From: Quillaja saponaria
Taxonomy: Eukaryota > Streptophyta > Magnoliopsida > Fabales > Quillajaceae
Reading direction: 5' to 3'
Length of the DNA stretch: 64,000 bases
Assembly: GCA_029379385.1 (NCBI GenBank)
Contig: CM055607.1
Location: 16,802,001-16,866,000 of the forward strand
Shown: in pieces, positions 1 to 11,345 of the stretch
How the letters are laid out: every line of letters begins with the position of its first letter
Position numbering within the stretch: the first letter of the stretch is position 1
Made by a program: the position numbers and the translations under genes
The notes under the pieces: generated by a model
Database searches by the model: none
What the model saw: only the letters and a program-made list of their open reading frames with translations
Told to the model about the DNA's origin: nothing

Positions 1-412
1 GTGGAAAGACATGATTGAAGAGCTGAAGCCCTTGGCTGCTGCCACCCAAAAACAGAGTTGCTAAGATTGAAATATAAGGATTGATGAGGACCAAGTAAGC
101 AGCAAGAGAAAGGATTAGGATCTTGGCTGCTAGAAGCACAAACCAAACTCGGTTGCAAGGAAATTCACAAGGCAGAACGGGAGAGAATGAAATAGGAAGT
201 GAAGTCTAAGTCAACAAAGCAAATAAAGATATTTTATTTACTTTTTTTTAAAAAAGTTTTTGTATACATGTGTGTGCATGTATTACAATATATATGCTAG
301 TGTTTATTTAATATATATATATTTCCATAAAGTTTATTTATATACTAGTGTTTTTATGTAACCAAAAATTAAATAGCATACTTCACAAGAAATATTACAA
401 TATCGGGCTATA
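1..412. other. non-coding stretch, no gene seen
   Basis: No ORF of note and no recognisable protein similarity. The first 230 bases are less AT-rich than what follows and could be the edge of an exon or element lying outside the window, but nothing proves it. Confidence 0.4.
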
Positions 413-1715
413 ACAATAAACACGATTCAAGTGCAACGCTTGTCATGAAAGCTAGTACATATATATTCATCAACAATTTATATATAAAAAATAATACTTC
501 ATGTAATTGACAATAAAAAAATATATAAATCCAATAAAAAATATTAATTCATAATATAAATGTAGAATTTTTAAGAAAAAAAATTCTAAAGATGGAAGAA
601 AATTTTATACTTTTTTCTTATCGGGGAGGGGGAAAGGGAAATAAACCTCTTGAATAGGCAAGAACATCGAGTGCCACTGAACCACTCAAGGTCTTCGCAA
701 AGAAAAATTAATAAAATAATATTATAAACATAAAAACTATACTCTTAATATTTCTTTTCATTCATACTATTTAATTAATTAATTTACAATATTATAATTG
801 CTTATAACTTATTAAATTAAAAAATTGTGAAATTCCATCTTAATTACTATTAATATCTATTTATTGATAAATTATAGATTTATTAAAATTAAAAAGAATT
901 AGGATAAAAAAATTCGATAGTCATAAAATAATTACAATCACATTAATATTAAATGAAGAAGAATTATGAAATAAGTAAAAAATAAAATAAAATAAATACA
1001 CTATTTGAATCAAAATAACAACTAACAATTATTCATATAATAGTAAAAAATATAGAGTATTTAAAAAAATAAAATTAATTCCACTAAAAGTTAAAACAAA
1101 AATATATAATCATGAAAATTATACTCTAAATATTTTTTAATTCATAGTATTTTTAAATAAAAAAAATTGATAAATTTGATAAGAACTAAAAAATATTATA
1201 ATTATTAGGAATTAAAAAAATTGATAAATTAAATATTAACTACTATTGACATATAATTATTGAAAAAAATATAAAAGGTAAGAAAATAATATTACAATCA
1301 TGACAACTATACTCTTAATATTTCTTATTTTTTAATTCATAAATTTGAGAAAAACTAAGAAAATGAAGATTATTAGATACTTATTAAACAAAAAAAAAAT
1401 CATAAATTCAATTTTAATTACTATAGACATATAATTATTGAAAAATTATAGATTTATTAATATTGAGAAGAATTAGTAAAAAAAAAAAAAAAAAATTAAT
1501 AGTCCAAAAATAATTACAATCCTATTGATATTAAAATAGAAAAGAACTAGAATTTTTAATTTTTTTTAATTTTAAAGAGTAGTCTATTTGATCCAAAATA
1601 CCAACTAAATGTAACTATGTAATAATAAAATTTCATAAAGATATTTAAAAAAATCTTAAATTTCTACTGTTAAGCCATTTCTATAAATAATATAGATATG
1701 AAATATTGGCCATAT
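413..1715. repeat. AT-rich dispersed repeat, copy A
   Basis: This stretch shares ordered blocks with about 26,140-27,480 in the hydrolase intron. Both start with a short hairpin followed by a catgaaagct motif, then share an aaattctaaagat-gaaga block, then recurring units around actcttaatatttctt and attattgaaaaattatagatttattaatatt. Within copy A the actcttaatatttctt-type unit recurs at about 740, 1,120 and 1,310, so the family is internally repetitive. There is no coding capacity. The hairpin at 428-442 (CAAG, seven-base loop, CTTG) followed nine bases later by CTAG-T resembles a Helitron 3' end, but the shared sequence lies on the wrong side for that in + orientation, so the class is unresolved. 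Confidence 0.6.
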
Positions 1716-1825
1716 ACACGTGCTTACACACATGGCAAATCATTTTTATTTTTTATAAAAGTACGCATAAAGTGATAATTTAAAATTTTTACGTCCTATT
1801 TAAAAGTTAAAAAATAAAAGATGAA

Positions 1826-2193
1826 TAAGGTTTGGTTTGGTAATAGTTTTTTGGAGGGTGCTTATGCTTATGAAGAATATAAGTTAATTTTTTTAATGTT
1901 TGATAAAAAGAACTGAAGTGCTTCAGCTACGAGCTTTCCAAAGTCAAGAGTGCTTCTAAAAGCTGGCTTTTTCTTTATAAAATTTAAAAACCTACTATGA
2001 CCTTAACTTTTAATTTTAAAAAAAATATCAAAGCTTTACCAAACCAGGCCTAATTTTGTGGCTTTTACTTATTGAGAGCAATTTTTACATTATTTTACCA
2101 AATATTATTGTTGTAGCTTTGTAAAATAGTTCTAAGAAAGCCAGAAGAGCACGTCACCTCTTAAAACCAATAGCATTACCAAACTAAGCCTTA
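1826..2193. mobile_element. MITE-like element with terminal inverted repeats
   Basis: The left end begins TAAGGTTTGGTTTGGTAAT and the right end is ...ATTACCAAACTAAGCCTTA, its approximate reverse complement. The interior (about 370 bp) has no ORF. TIRs of this TAAGGCTTGGTTTGGTAAT type are common in short non-autonomous DNA transposons of plants. I could not find a clean target-site duplication. The right end is repeated once more just downstream. Confidence 0.6.
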
Positions 2194-2269
2194 GTGTGTG
2201 AATGGGAACAACATATCACCTCTAAAAAACAATAGCATTACTAAACCAAGCCTTAGTTTGTGAGTGGGT
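2152..2269. repeat. two-copy tandem duplication of the MITE right end
   Basis: About 58 bp, running from the cacctc motif through the CCTTAG terminus to the gtg-gagtggg flank, occurs at 2152-2208 and again at 2212-2269 with a few differences. The duplication includes both the TIR and its flank, so it postdates insertion of the element. Confidence 0.65.
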
Positions 2270-2394
2270 AGTTATTAAGAAATTAATTTTGTTTTTATTT
2301 ATTTATATTTGTAAAAATATTTAATTTTTGTGAATGGGTAGAATAATCGGAGTAAGAGAGAGAAAGTAACTTTTATTTTTAAATTAATTAAATG

Positions 2395-3262
2395 AATTAG
2401 ATATGTCATAACTTGGTATTGAAACATGAAATTTGAATAATTTGGTGTAACTCTTGAGTATAAAAATAAATGCAAGTATATGAAATAAATAAATATTGTA
2501 CTTTTATATATATATATATAGAATAAATATACAATTAAATTAAAACTTAGTTGATTTGGACCTTAACTTTATTCTATGTCATTATTATTGATAAGTGAAA
2601 CAAATTTAGAAATATAGTATATTAGTAATTATTTAATATATGTGCATATATACAAACATGTATTAAGAAAAAAAATATATATATATATATATTCTACAAA
2701 TTTTACAACCATTGACCTTGACCTAACTTCGTATTTTGTATTTTTCCTTCCTTCTCCTTTCCTTTCTTTTGCTTCCCAAGCCTTCTCATATTTTTGCCCT
2801 GTTTTGTGTTCCTTGTTTCTGTCATAGTCACTCTTGCAGCAAAGCTGGACACTAATTTTTGCAGCCTCCTTCCTCCTTCATCTCGTTGCCTTTGTTCTAT
2901 TCTTGCTCGGCTTTAAGTTGGCAGCAGCAGCTGAGAGCATAATTGTCAAAACTCGATATTGTAAACTCAAATTTTATACAAATGTATAAATTTTAGTTAT
3001 AAAATAAATAAATTAAATAAATAATAATACAATTAAATATGATATAACCCAATATTGAAACATGAATCTAGAATAACTTGGTGTAACTTTTGATCATAAA
3101 AATGAATATAAGTATAGAAAATAAACAAATGTTATACTTCTATATACATATACATAATTAATTTAAAATTTGGTTAATTGAAATCTTGATTTTATCTCAT
3201 GTAAATTTTATTGATGAGTGAAGCAAAAGCATAAATGAAATAAACTAGTAAACATTTATAAA
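2395..3262. repeat. pair of diverged direct repeats (about 240 bp) with a spacer
   Basis: About 2395-2640 and 3030-3262 share the order of blocks: attgaaacatgaa, aataa-ttggtgtaac, a series of aaataa motifs, a tta-ttgattg motif and gaagcaaa. Similarity looks like roughly 75-80 percent by eye. The spacer 2640-3030 includes a pyrimidine-rich stretch (2730-2830) and a gcagcagcagct motif but no credible gene. The ORF at 2642-2827 is low-complexity. Confidence 0.45.
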
Positions 3263-3263
3263 G

Positions 3264-3264
3264 A

Positions 3265-3327
<63 letters not shown>
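3264..3327. repeat. (TA)n microsatellite
   Basis: About 60 bases of uninterrupted alternating AT. It abuts the left edge of the pararetrovirus locus exactly, so the viral sequence starts at about 3328 directly after the repeat. Confidence 0.95.
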
Positions 3328-3328
<1 letters not shown>

Positions 3329-3330
<2 letters not shown>

Positions 3331-3683
3331 ATTGGGGTTTTTGAGAAGAGATTGAAAAAGTTTGAGAGGCAAGTTCCTTACCTGAAGGTACCGTTGTCAT
3401 TGATTAGGCTAGCTGGTTGATAGCTTGAGCTAGGTCATCTTGCTTGAACTGGATATAATCTTTTGGATTGGGAGGGGCAACAATCTTTAATTATCCTTCA
3501 TCAGCAATGTCTACCCAAAATTGCTTTAAAAGTATCGGAGGATTTTGGATTGATTGTTGAATTGCTAAAAGTGTCTTAATGGGAAAGGCATAATAAGACT
3601 CTTTAGATTGTTTTTGAATTGATTGAGCTGAGTTATTGGATGATCCCTCATTGGATTGGATTTTTGATTTTGGAGGAGGTTCA
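3329..3683 (-). pseudogene. second partial copy of viral ORF2, 5' part
   Basis: This segment repeats 5193-5540 (the start of the viral ORF downstream of RNase H), with matching blocks throughout, for example gaggcaagttccttacctgaaggta against gagacaagcttcttacctgaaggta. On the minus strand it directly follows leader sequence, whereas in the main copy it follows the RT/RNase H region. It is therefore a rearrangement junction and not a simple tandem copy. It ends at the (TA)n tract. Confidence 0.8.
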
Positions 3684-3685
3684 TC

Positions 3686-3960
3686 CCTAAAGAGTGGAGG
3701 AAGATCACGAGAGTAGTGAAGTAGGCAGCATCATGACTGCAAAAAGAGTTATGCTATACAATGCATAAATTAAAAGAGAAGGAGAAACGGCGATAGTCCG
3801 TCCTCTAATTTAGGGAAGGGAAATGCATAAATATTAAAAAGGGAAGAGAAGTGGCGGTAATTCACGCTCTAATCCTGGGGAAAGGAATGCAAAATTAAAG
3901 ATAGAAAGAGAATGTCATCAGTAGTATTTCAAATCAGAATTTTACAAAGAAATGACAGCT
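3686..3960 (-). other. pararetroviral leader/intergenic region, left copy
   Basis: Positions 3686-3890 match 11,143-11,345 in the same orientation: both contain gaggaagatcac, gactgcaaaaagagttatg, aggagaaacggcg-tagtccgtc and a gtggc-gtaat-cacgc block. Sequence further upstream on the minus strand (to about 4060) carries the promoter-like motif. The left copy stops short of the primer-binding site seen next to the right copy. Confidence 0.75.
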
Positions 3961-4047
3961 TCGGATGAATACCTAGGGAAGCTCTCAGACTAACTCTCTG
4001 AATTTTTTTGAAAATGAAAAACCTATCTAAATAAGAGATGCAACTCT

Positions 4048-4057
4048 CTTTAAATAG
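4048..4057 (-). promoter_or_regulatory. TATA-like box of the viral transcript
   Basis: The minus strand reads CTATTTAAAG just upstream of the leader region, downstream of ORF2. In caulimovirids the pregenomic promoter sits between the last ORF and the leader, which is the position here. Inferred from position and motif only. Confidence 0.4.
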
Positions 4058-4059
4058 AA

Positions 4060-4589
4060 AATTGAAATTCAATGTTTTGAACAGTAACTTGCCGTAGCTT
4101 GCTACAGTGATTGCAATAGTGAACCACTAAAGAACTTCAATTGTTTTAGTCATCTTCAAGATTGATTCCATAACAGTCGTCTTCATTGGATTGAGCATAA
4201 TAAGTAGAACAATTTCCGATGTTCTGGAAGAGGAACTAGAAACTAGTTTTCCATCAACTTTTGGAAGGACTGATGTGGCTTTATCATTTGCATGATCTTT
4301 AACTTATAACAGTTGAACCATGGTTTTTAGATTCTAAAGATACTCCTACTTGTTTGAACAAGAAGCCAGCTTAGTTGAAATCTGAGATTTCTGCTGCAAG
4401 AATTGAGTGACTTTTGGAGGAGACTTTTTTAAAAACTGAAGATTTTATTAGAACCAATTTTTGAATGAAGGGGCATAAGCTTTTGTGACATTAAAACTTG
4501 TCCACCATTTTTTGAACCTTGTCTAAGAAAGGGAGGCATCTTTTGTAGAGGACATTGATATTTGTGGAAGTCTTTGGAGTATTGTATTG
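4060..4589 (-). other. decayed 3' part of viral ORF2 and adjoining intergenic DNA
   Basis: No open frame remains. The part nearest 4590 can be read in pieces that continue the ORF2 frame with several stops. The part near 4100-4060 is non-coding and leads into the promoter motif. Confidence 0.35.
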
Positions 4590-5566
4590 CTATGCATAAA
4601 TCCATGCTAATGCAAATTTTGAGAAGAAATGCAATAGTATGGGATTGTGATCAAGTATATTAAAATATTTTTCTAAATAAAGTAGGTCATTGGCTACTTC
4701 ATGCAGAAGGTTTTTTATATAAGGACCATGTAGTGACCACCACTGAGAGAATCGATAAAGGAAATTATACTGAATTTTGTTTTGAAAAATATAAGCCATG
4801 AATGCTTATAATCATTGTTTTAGAAAATAAAAACATTATACCAGGCTGTTTAATACTCCCAGTAATTGTAACCTATAGGATCAAAAGGCTAGGAGAATTT
4901 GCATCTTTTAAAAATGTCGGTTTTCCAATCTGAATGACGGATTACCTTAAGGATTTGAATTGTGGAATGCGTGATGAAATTAGCAACCGATTTTGACTTG
5001 TAATGTTTGAGGGCAACATAATCACTATCAACCAAAATAAATTCATAATGTTTCTGGGTTTTTGAAATGTCAATAGGCATAAAATGCCAATTTGGCGAGA
5101 AAACTATTTGAAGGACTAATTGAGGATTATTGGTAAAAAATTGGGGTTCCATTTGGAGAATAGTTTGTGCCAAAGAAATTGACACATAAAATGATTAGGG
5201 TTTTTGAGAAGAGATTGGAAAAGTTTGAGAGACAAGCTTCTTACCTGAAGGTACTGTTGTCATTGATTAGGCTAGCTGGTTGATAGCCTGAGCTAGGTCT
5301 TGCTTGAACTAGATACAATCTTTGGATTGGAAGGGCCAACAATTTTTTATTATTCTTCATCAGCAATATTTGCCCAAGATTACTTTGAAAGTACCAGAGA
5401 TTTTTGGATTGATTGTTGAATTGCTAAAAGTGTCTCAATGGGAAAGGCATAAAACTTTTTAGATTGTTTTTGAATTGATTAAGCTGAGGTATTAGATGAT
5501 CCCTCATTGGATTGGATTTTTGATTTTGGAGGAGGTTCAACCTCTTTTTCTTTCCTTTTTCATGGC
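4590..5566 (-). pseudogene. viral ORF downstream of RT/RNase H (ORF2), broken
   Basis: Two open pieces remain, 98 residues (4889-5185) and 69 residues (4590-4799). A readable upstream part starts with an ATG near 5566 whose third codon is already a stop. The C-terminal pieces have the aromatic-rich character (several Trp, Tyr and Phe; motifs such as QWW and FFSKFALAWI) that I associate with the ORF found after the polymerase in endogenous plant caulimovirids. Its molecular function is unknown to me. The overlap with the short repeat at 3329-3683 covers its N-terminal third. Confidence 0.6.
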
Positions 5567-5590
5567 ATATTATCTACCCTACAAGAATTC

Positions 5591-6790
5591 TCAAGTAAGA
5601 TAATCGGGAATTAAATTTGAGCTACCTTTGATGTATTCAATCTCAAACTCAAAAGTAAATAAAATTGCTAGCCATCGGGCAAAAATTTGTTTTGATGCTA
5701 GATTTTTAACATATTTTTGTAAAACTTCTTTTGTGGATTTGCAATCTACTCTAACCAAAATATTTGGATTTAGTAAATCACTTTGAAATTTGGAAATGCA
5801 CAAAAAATTGCTAAAATTTCTTTTTTGATGGTAGAATAGTTTTGTTGTGCAGAATTTCAATGTTTTGATACATATGCAATTTACCATTAATGGATTGCTT
5901 AATAATGCCACCGTAACCAATGTCTGAGACATCTATTTCAACAATTTTGAATGCTGTAAGATCAGGAAGATACAAACATGGTAAATGCTTGACCCGAAAC
6001 TTAATTTGCTTAACAATATTTGTATGGATGTCAGACCAGGGAAGATGATCAATCTTTAGTCCGTCATGCAGAAGTTTGATAAGATTACTGACCCCTGGAA
6101 AGAAATTAGACACATAATAGAGGTAACCCAGAAATCGTTGAAACTAAGTTTTATCGATGATTTGATCAATAAATTTGTCAGCAAATTGGATAGCTTTATT
6201 AATTGAAGTAATAATTTCGTGGTGAATATTGTGACCAAGAAACCTTATTATTATTTGAAAAAGATTGAATTTTATTCTGGAAACAACCAAACCATTTTGC
6301 TTTGTAATAGAAAAGAAAATATTGAGATGTTTGAAGTGTTCATCAATATATTGTGAAATGATTAAAACATCATCAATATAAACTATGATAAATTTTGTAT
6401 AAGGATTAAAAATATCGTTCATAATTCTTTGGAATTCAGAAAGGGTATTTTTTTTTAATCCAAAAGGCATCACATTCCATTCGTATTAACCAAAAGGAAT
6501 CGTAAATGCAGTTTTGTATCTATCAGATTCTTTGATTTGAATTTGCCAAAAACCTGATTTCAGATTAAATTTTGAAAATAGTTTTGAGGAGCACAAACGA
6601 TTGAGAATATCTTTTTTGTTAGGAATAGGATACCTGATCCATTGAAGAGCTTGATTGAGAGGTTTATAATTAATGACTAAACGAGGAGTACCACATTCAA
6701 TTTCTGTATTTTTATTAACATAAAAAGCAGAACAGGACCAAGGACTCTTACTCTTGTGAATTATTCATTTGGAAAGAAGATCATTAATTT
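5591..6790 (-). pseudogene. pararetroviral reverse transcriptase and RNase H, broken
   Basis: The RT palm is recognisable: a YIDD catalytic box at 6369-6380 in a 109-residue open piece (6144-6473). Upstream of it lies the fingers region, with the INYKPLN and IPNKKDIL-type motifs of caulimovirid RTs, out to about 6790. The RNase H part (5591-6113) is split between two frames. It ends with a motif series (VDCKS..., NLASKQIFARW, IEYIKGSSN) typical of the C-terminal end of caulimovirid RNase H. Breaks include an in-frame stop just upstream of the MPFGL motif (near 6485) and a frame change within RNase H around 5,850-5,930. RT copies pregenomic RNA into DNA and RNase H removes the RNA strand; this copy cannot do so as read. 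Confidence 0.85.
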
Positions 6791-7450
6791 CCTTTTTGTT
6801 AGGAATAAGATCATTATTTGTATTGGACAAGCCTTTATAGGAATTTTTCTTTTATGAAAAAAATTTCATAAGGGAGATCTACCATATGTTGTTTTCTTTT
6901 CCAGAAAGCATTCAAAAGATCAGAACAGATTTGCAACTAAATTTTTTCTTCAAAAATTTTTATTTTGTTTTTGGTGATTGAATCATTAAATTGAATTTCT
7001 ATTCTTTTGAAAGAAAATTGATTTGTTTTTTGTTTATTCTCAATAAGATTGAGATTCCTAAAAGCAGGTTTTTTAAGGAAAAGGGAAGGAAACGGTTTAA
7101 CCCATAACTTCTTTAAAAATTCCTTTGTTAACCCAAAAAGGATCTAATTGCCTAATGAAATCAATACGTAGGATGACTAGATTTGTGATATTCTTGGTAA
7201 GAAGAAATGTTGTTGAAATTTGTAAAAGGGGGTTTTCAATTATTACATTATAACATTTGTAATGGATTATGATTTCAGAACCATTAGCTGAAGTTAATTG
7301 TTCAGAAGTTTTTTCATAAAATTTTATTGGAACTTTTCCTTCTAGTATACAGTTTGAATCTGCTCCTATATAAAAAAAATAACTGTTTCAATGACAACTT
7401 TTTTCTAATTATAAGTTTGATTGGGATATATCATTTCTGATATCAAACCC
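6791..7450 (-). pseudogene. pararetroviral aspartic protease region, catalytic Asp apparently lost
   Basis: On the minus strand a GADSNC motif occurs near 7345-7365, the usual context of the active-site DTGA(D/S) of retroviral-type proteases. Here the two residues before GAD read Tyr-Ile, so the catalytic Asp-Thr is not visible in frame. The downstream part (about 7140-7300) reads as a hydrophobic, beta-rich segment with scattered stops. The protease would process the viral polyprotein. Confidence 0.55.
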
Positions 7451-7899
7451 GAGTGATTAAATTGAGAAAATTATCACTAGAAATATCTAAGTTTTCGTCT
7501 GAAGAGGAAGACTCAGAATGTTTTGGTGAGGAAGTTTTAAAAGACGGATTTTTCTTTTCTTTTTGAAGAAGTTAGATTGCTGAATTATTTTCTTGTTGAT
7601 TTTTAAGATACTTGACTTCAATTTTGAGTTTTAAAATCTCATGTTGAAGATCTTGAAGGGTTACGAGTTTTTTCTCAGAGTTAAATCTAGGATAAAACGT
7701 CTTTTAAATTGAAAAAATTAGCGACAATTAGAAGATTGTGAGGAGGTCTACTTGATTTTTCACGTCTTTTCTTTGAGTTTAATCTGAAGAGGCTTCATCA
7801 TCATTTTGGATTTAGTTAATTTCTTCAATATTAAAATAGGCCTGAGCTTCACTATCAGATGAATCTTCAATTAGAAGACAATCAAGTTAAGTTAGAAGA

Positions 7900-8288
7900 C
7901 CTTCACCGATATTTAAAGCTCTGATTTTCTTTATAATTCTGCAGTATTTTGTAATATGATCTGGTTTGTTACATTTAAAGCTGACAACAGATGGTTTATC
8001 TTTATTTTGAAAATATTGAGGAGTACTTTTGTAATTTCAATGTTTGTGAATTCTTTTACCAACTCTATTTTGGGAAGATTTTTCGTAAGTTTTGGGAAGA
8101 TCAGAGTAATGCTTCTTCTTGGGTTTAGATGAATTTTGAGGACAATCAAAATCATATTGAGAGCAAAAACTTCCTAAATCTTTACGATTAAAGGATCTTT
8201 CTTTGGCTAATTGTTTTTGTATTTTATCGTCTGGACAGATTTTTAAAGCAACTTTCTGGACATAGCTGCAAAGCTGTCCATAAGTCAA
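7900..8288 (-). pseudogene. coat-protein C-terminal region with CCHC zinc knuckle, frameshifted
   Basis: Two overlapping frames (8037-8288 and 7931-8155) carry a basic segment followed by a Cys-x2-Cys-x4-His-x4-Cys-type knuckle in the stretch ending near 7950. A frameshift around 8040-8150 separates the basic part from the knuckle. CCHC knuckles in this position bind viral nucleic acid in caulimovirid coat/Gag proteins. From 7450 to 7900 the region is degenerate linker, with E/D- and S-rich codons when read on the minus strand. Confidence 0.6.
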
Positions 8289-8313
8289 TTGTTCATACAG
8301 GATAATTCTATTG

Positions 8314-8880
8314 TTAATATTTCATATTTTTTTCTCTAACTTTGTCTCCTAAAGAACAAGGAAGACCAACTAGAAATTTTTCTTTCCAAAAAGGTTGATT
8401 ACTATAGAACCTAGAGAAGACTCTGGTAAAGAAAGTATCTTTATACCACCTAAAGTCAGATAAGGTACAACACTTAAGATTAGAAAGGAGTTCAACAAGT
8501 TTATCAAACCATATAGACGGATCTCCGATGAAATGTTTTGTGATAGCATAAATAAGAGTATTTACGGAATCTTGGATTTGATTTCCTTCTTCTTTAAGGA
8601 GAGGATTTCTTTTAGTAACAATTTTGATGGCTAAGTTTATTTGGCTTCGCTCATCTTCAGTAAGGTGTTCATCCCACCATCCTTTTAATTGACCAGTAAA
8701 ACCAGTTATTAAAATATTAATGATAGATTGGTCAGAATAATTGTGAAAAATTTGATAAGCAGTACTGACCATGGTCATTTGCTGCAACATATTAAGAATA
8801 TTGTTTCAGATTGACAATCTATGTTCCATTTATAGATGTTGTTTGCATCGATAGAATTATTGATTATATGGGATTTTTCT
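8314..8880 (-). pseudogene. pararetroviral coat (Gag-like) protein core, truncated
   Basis: A 158-residue open piece (8314-8790) contains the FTGQLKGWWDEHLT motif, a WKEKFL-GLP-SLGDKVRE motif and several conserved aromatic positions. These are typical of the coat-protein core of endogenous caulimovirids and related Gag proteins. Coding similarity extends upstream to about 8880 because the same stretch is found inverted at 11,346-11,600. It lies between movement protein and zinc knuckle, as expected. Confidence 0.7.
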
Positions 8881-9822
8881 TCTATGACTAAGTCAGGAGG
8901 AGAAACCCTAGGATAATATAATTTTTGTGGCTTTCGCCAATTAGTATTTTGAATTAGATTAATTTCTCTTCAAGAAATTTTCTCAGAATTATCATTTTGT
9001 TCGGATATAGAATTTGCATCGCTTAAGTTATTATTTGAATTGGTTTATTGAGGAATGTTGGGGACAATAATTTTTTCTATTCTAATAATTGTTTAGAGAT
9101 TTTATCAATAAGTTAATGTTAAGAAGAAGATTTTGAACTAGAACCTAGTTCTTTTTTAATATTTGTAGGGATCTGGTAAGGAGTAAAAACAGGGTTTTCA
9201 CTTTGTAAATTAGTTTTGGATTCAGAGAGGTGATCTCCTATAACTTGAAGATAATAATTGGTATAATTGTTTTGTTCATAAAGAGATTAAATGTCTTTAG
9301 AATTAACTATTTCAGTTAAATCTTTATTTTTGAAATGAATTGTTGGTACAAAACCATTTTTCTAGCAGGATTATGGGCAGGAATTTTTAAAGCCTTATGA
9401 GGAGGAAAAGCTAAATTAATAATTTCATCCTTATAAGTTACCTAATTTTTTGTTTTTTGAGTATTAACATTTATGGACTTGGAGAAAGGATAATTGATAC
9501 CTTTTTCCTTTGCATGAACTTCAAACCATTCAAAGAACGGAATATGAACTTTATGAGTTTCCATAAATTTGTAATAAAAGTTTTGAATTTTTTGTCCTTT
9601 TGGAACTAGTAAATTTTTCAAAAAACCAAGTTATTTCAAGATTGTGTTTTTCTTGATAAAAATCTTTTCTAAGGGAATCTTTATCTATTTAGAAAACTGT
9701 TTGAATTGTATTAAGTAGTAGAATGAAGTTTCTCATATTGATTGTCATCCTCTTTGGTGTATAAAGCTCTAGGAATTCCTAGATGTGTTTTCTAAACATT
9801 GAAGATGTATTGTCGAAAGAAT
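8881..9822 (-). other. decayed viral linker between movement and coat proteins
   Basis: No long frame remains. Short minus-strand pieces read as polar, Asn/Ser/Glu-rich sequence, consistent with the poorly conserved linker of a caulimovirid polyprotein. Confidence 0.45.
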
Positions 9823-10353
9823 TCAAGAACAAGAGTATCTAGACGAACAAGAATTTCTTGCTGAGTCTTGATAAGTTGATCCAAAATTTCTTTGACTGTT
9901 TGTTCTATTAAAAGAGATTTCTACTTTACCTGTAGGGTATCGAGTAATCTCATAAATAGAAAAGGGTTTTTGATCCTGAACAGGTGTAGCCTTATAAAGA
10001 GTCCATTTTTCTGGAAGATTAACTTCTTCCCAAGAGATTGATTTTGGAGTGGTCACATTTACTTTTGAAAGATCAGTTACAAATATTACTGTTTCATATT
10101 TTCTTCTTTGTTGGAGAGATTTTGAAATAAAAGCAGATATCATTGCTTTATATTGTATACGATAAACTAAAACTATTGGGAAAGATCCTGATTTGATATT
10201 AAAATTTGAAACTTTAACATTTAAGACTAAAGAATCTAAAATGTTTTTATCTTGCAAAGAGATTATCATGTTTGAAAAACAATTGAAATAGATCAAACCA
10301 CTACAGAGGCTAGTTTTAATCGTGCCTAAGAGGGATTTATGAAAATTAGTCAT
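9823..10353 (-). pseudogene. viral movement protein (30K superfamily), partial
   Basis: An open frame of 176 residues. Its N-terminal half has the alternating hydrophobic/beta pattern of 30K-type cell-to-cell movement proteins (a VSNFNIKSG segment, then LVYRIQYKAM). It is the first large ORF after the primer-binding site, the position of the movement domain in petuvirus- and florendovirus-like genomes. Sequence upstream to about 10,740 is in pieces and probably holds the original N-terminus. The assignment rests on position plus general pattern and needs a profile search. Confidence 0.55.
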
Positions 10354-11108
10354 TCTATAGTCACGAAGACATAAGAGAATAGAGGTGTTAAGTCCTTCTA
10401 TTGTCAGAGGTTTTGTTGTAATCTGGATGCATCCAAGATGTAGATAATTATATTTTTGCTTATGAACTTTTAAAGATTTGTTTGAAAGTAAAGGAATTTC
10501 TTCACAATCAGAGTCAATTGGAATTATTTGTTCAATAGTTTGACAGTATTATCACTTTTGAGAGTGAACATGGAATTGAGTTTGTAAATTTCATTGCTAT
10601 GAATTTTTGGAATTTTTCAATTGTCTATAGATTAAGAGATTTCTTCAAAATTGATTTCTTATTTAAGAATTTTGTTAGATTGGAAAGAAGATTTAGGAGG
10701 AGAAGAAGTGGAAGAAGAGCAAGAAAAAGATCTTAACATAATTAAAAGACAAAAGAGAAAAGCAATAGATGTACTAATCTAATCCCTTTAGTATCAAAAC
10801 CTTAGGTTCCATACTGATCTTGCTTTACTAAACTGGATTAGATCTGAAGATTTATTCCTGGTAAAATCATACAGCTTTATTTGGCTAATAAAATACTCAA
10901 CAAGCTACGGTAGTTGGAACTTACTACCTTACACAGGGCTTAACCATGCCCATCAATAGGCCTTATTGCCAACAGCAGGTTTTACTTGGAGTATTTTTGA
11001 TGCCATCAATAAAAAAAATATAATTTTAAAAATGATATAATGTTCAAATCTAAGATAGAAAAGTAAAGGAAGATATTTACTTCACACTTTCATCCCTACT
11101 TCCCCCTT

Positions 11109-11121
11109 GGCTCTGATACCA
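11109..11121 (-). other. tRNA-Met primer-binding site
   Basis: The minus strand reads TGGTATCAGAGCC. TGGTATCAGAGC is complementary to the 3' end of plant initiator tRNA-Met, the universal minus-strand primer of caulimovirids. It lies downstream of the leader copy and upstream of the movement-protein region. Confidence 0.85.
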
Positions 11122-11142
11122 AATCAATGACCAGTGAAGGCC

Positions 11143-11345
11143 TTAAAGAGCGGAGGAAGATCACAGGGATAGTAAAGTAGGGAGCAACAGGACTGCAAAA
11201 AGAGTTATGTTATGCAATACATAAATTAAAGCGATAAATTAAAAGGGAAGGAGAAACGGCGGTAGTCCGTCCGCTAATCCAGGGAAGGGAAATGCCTGAA
11301 TATTAAAAAGGGACGAGAAGTGGCAGTAATCCACGCACTAATTCT
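11143..11345 (-). other. pararetroviral leader region, right copy
   Basis: This is the counterpart of 3686-3890. It is joined on its upstream side (toward higher coordinates) to an inverted viral fragment and not to a promoter, so this copy has lost its own TATA region. Confidence 0.75.
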
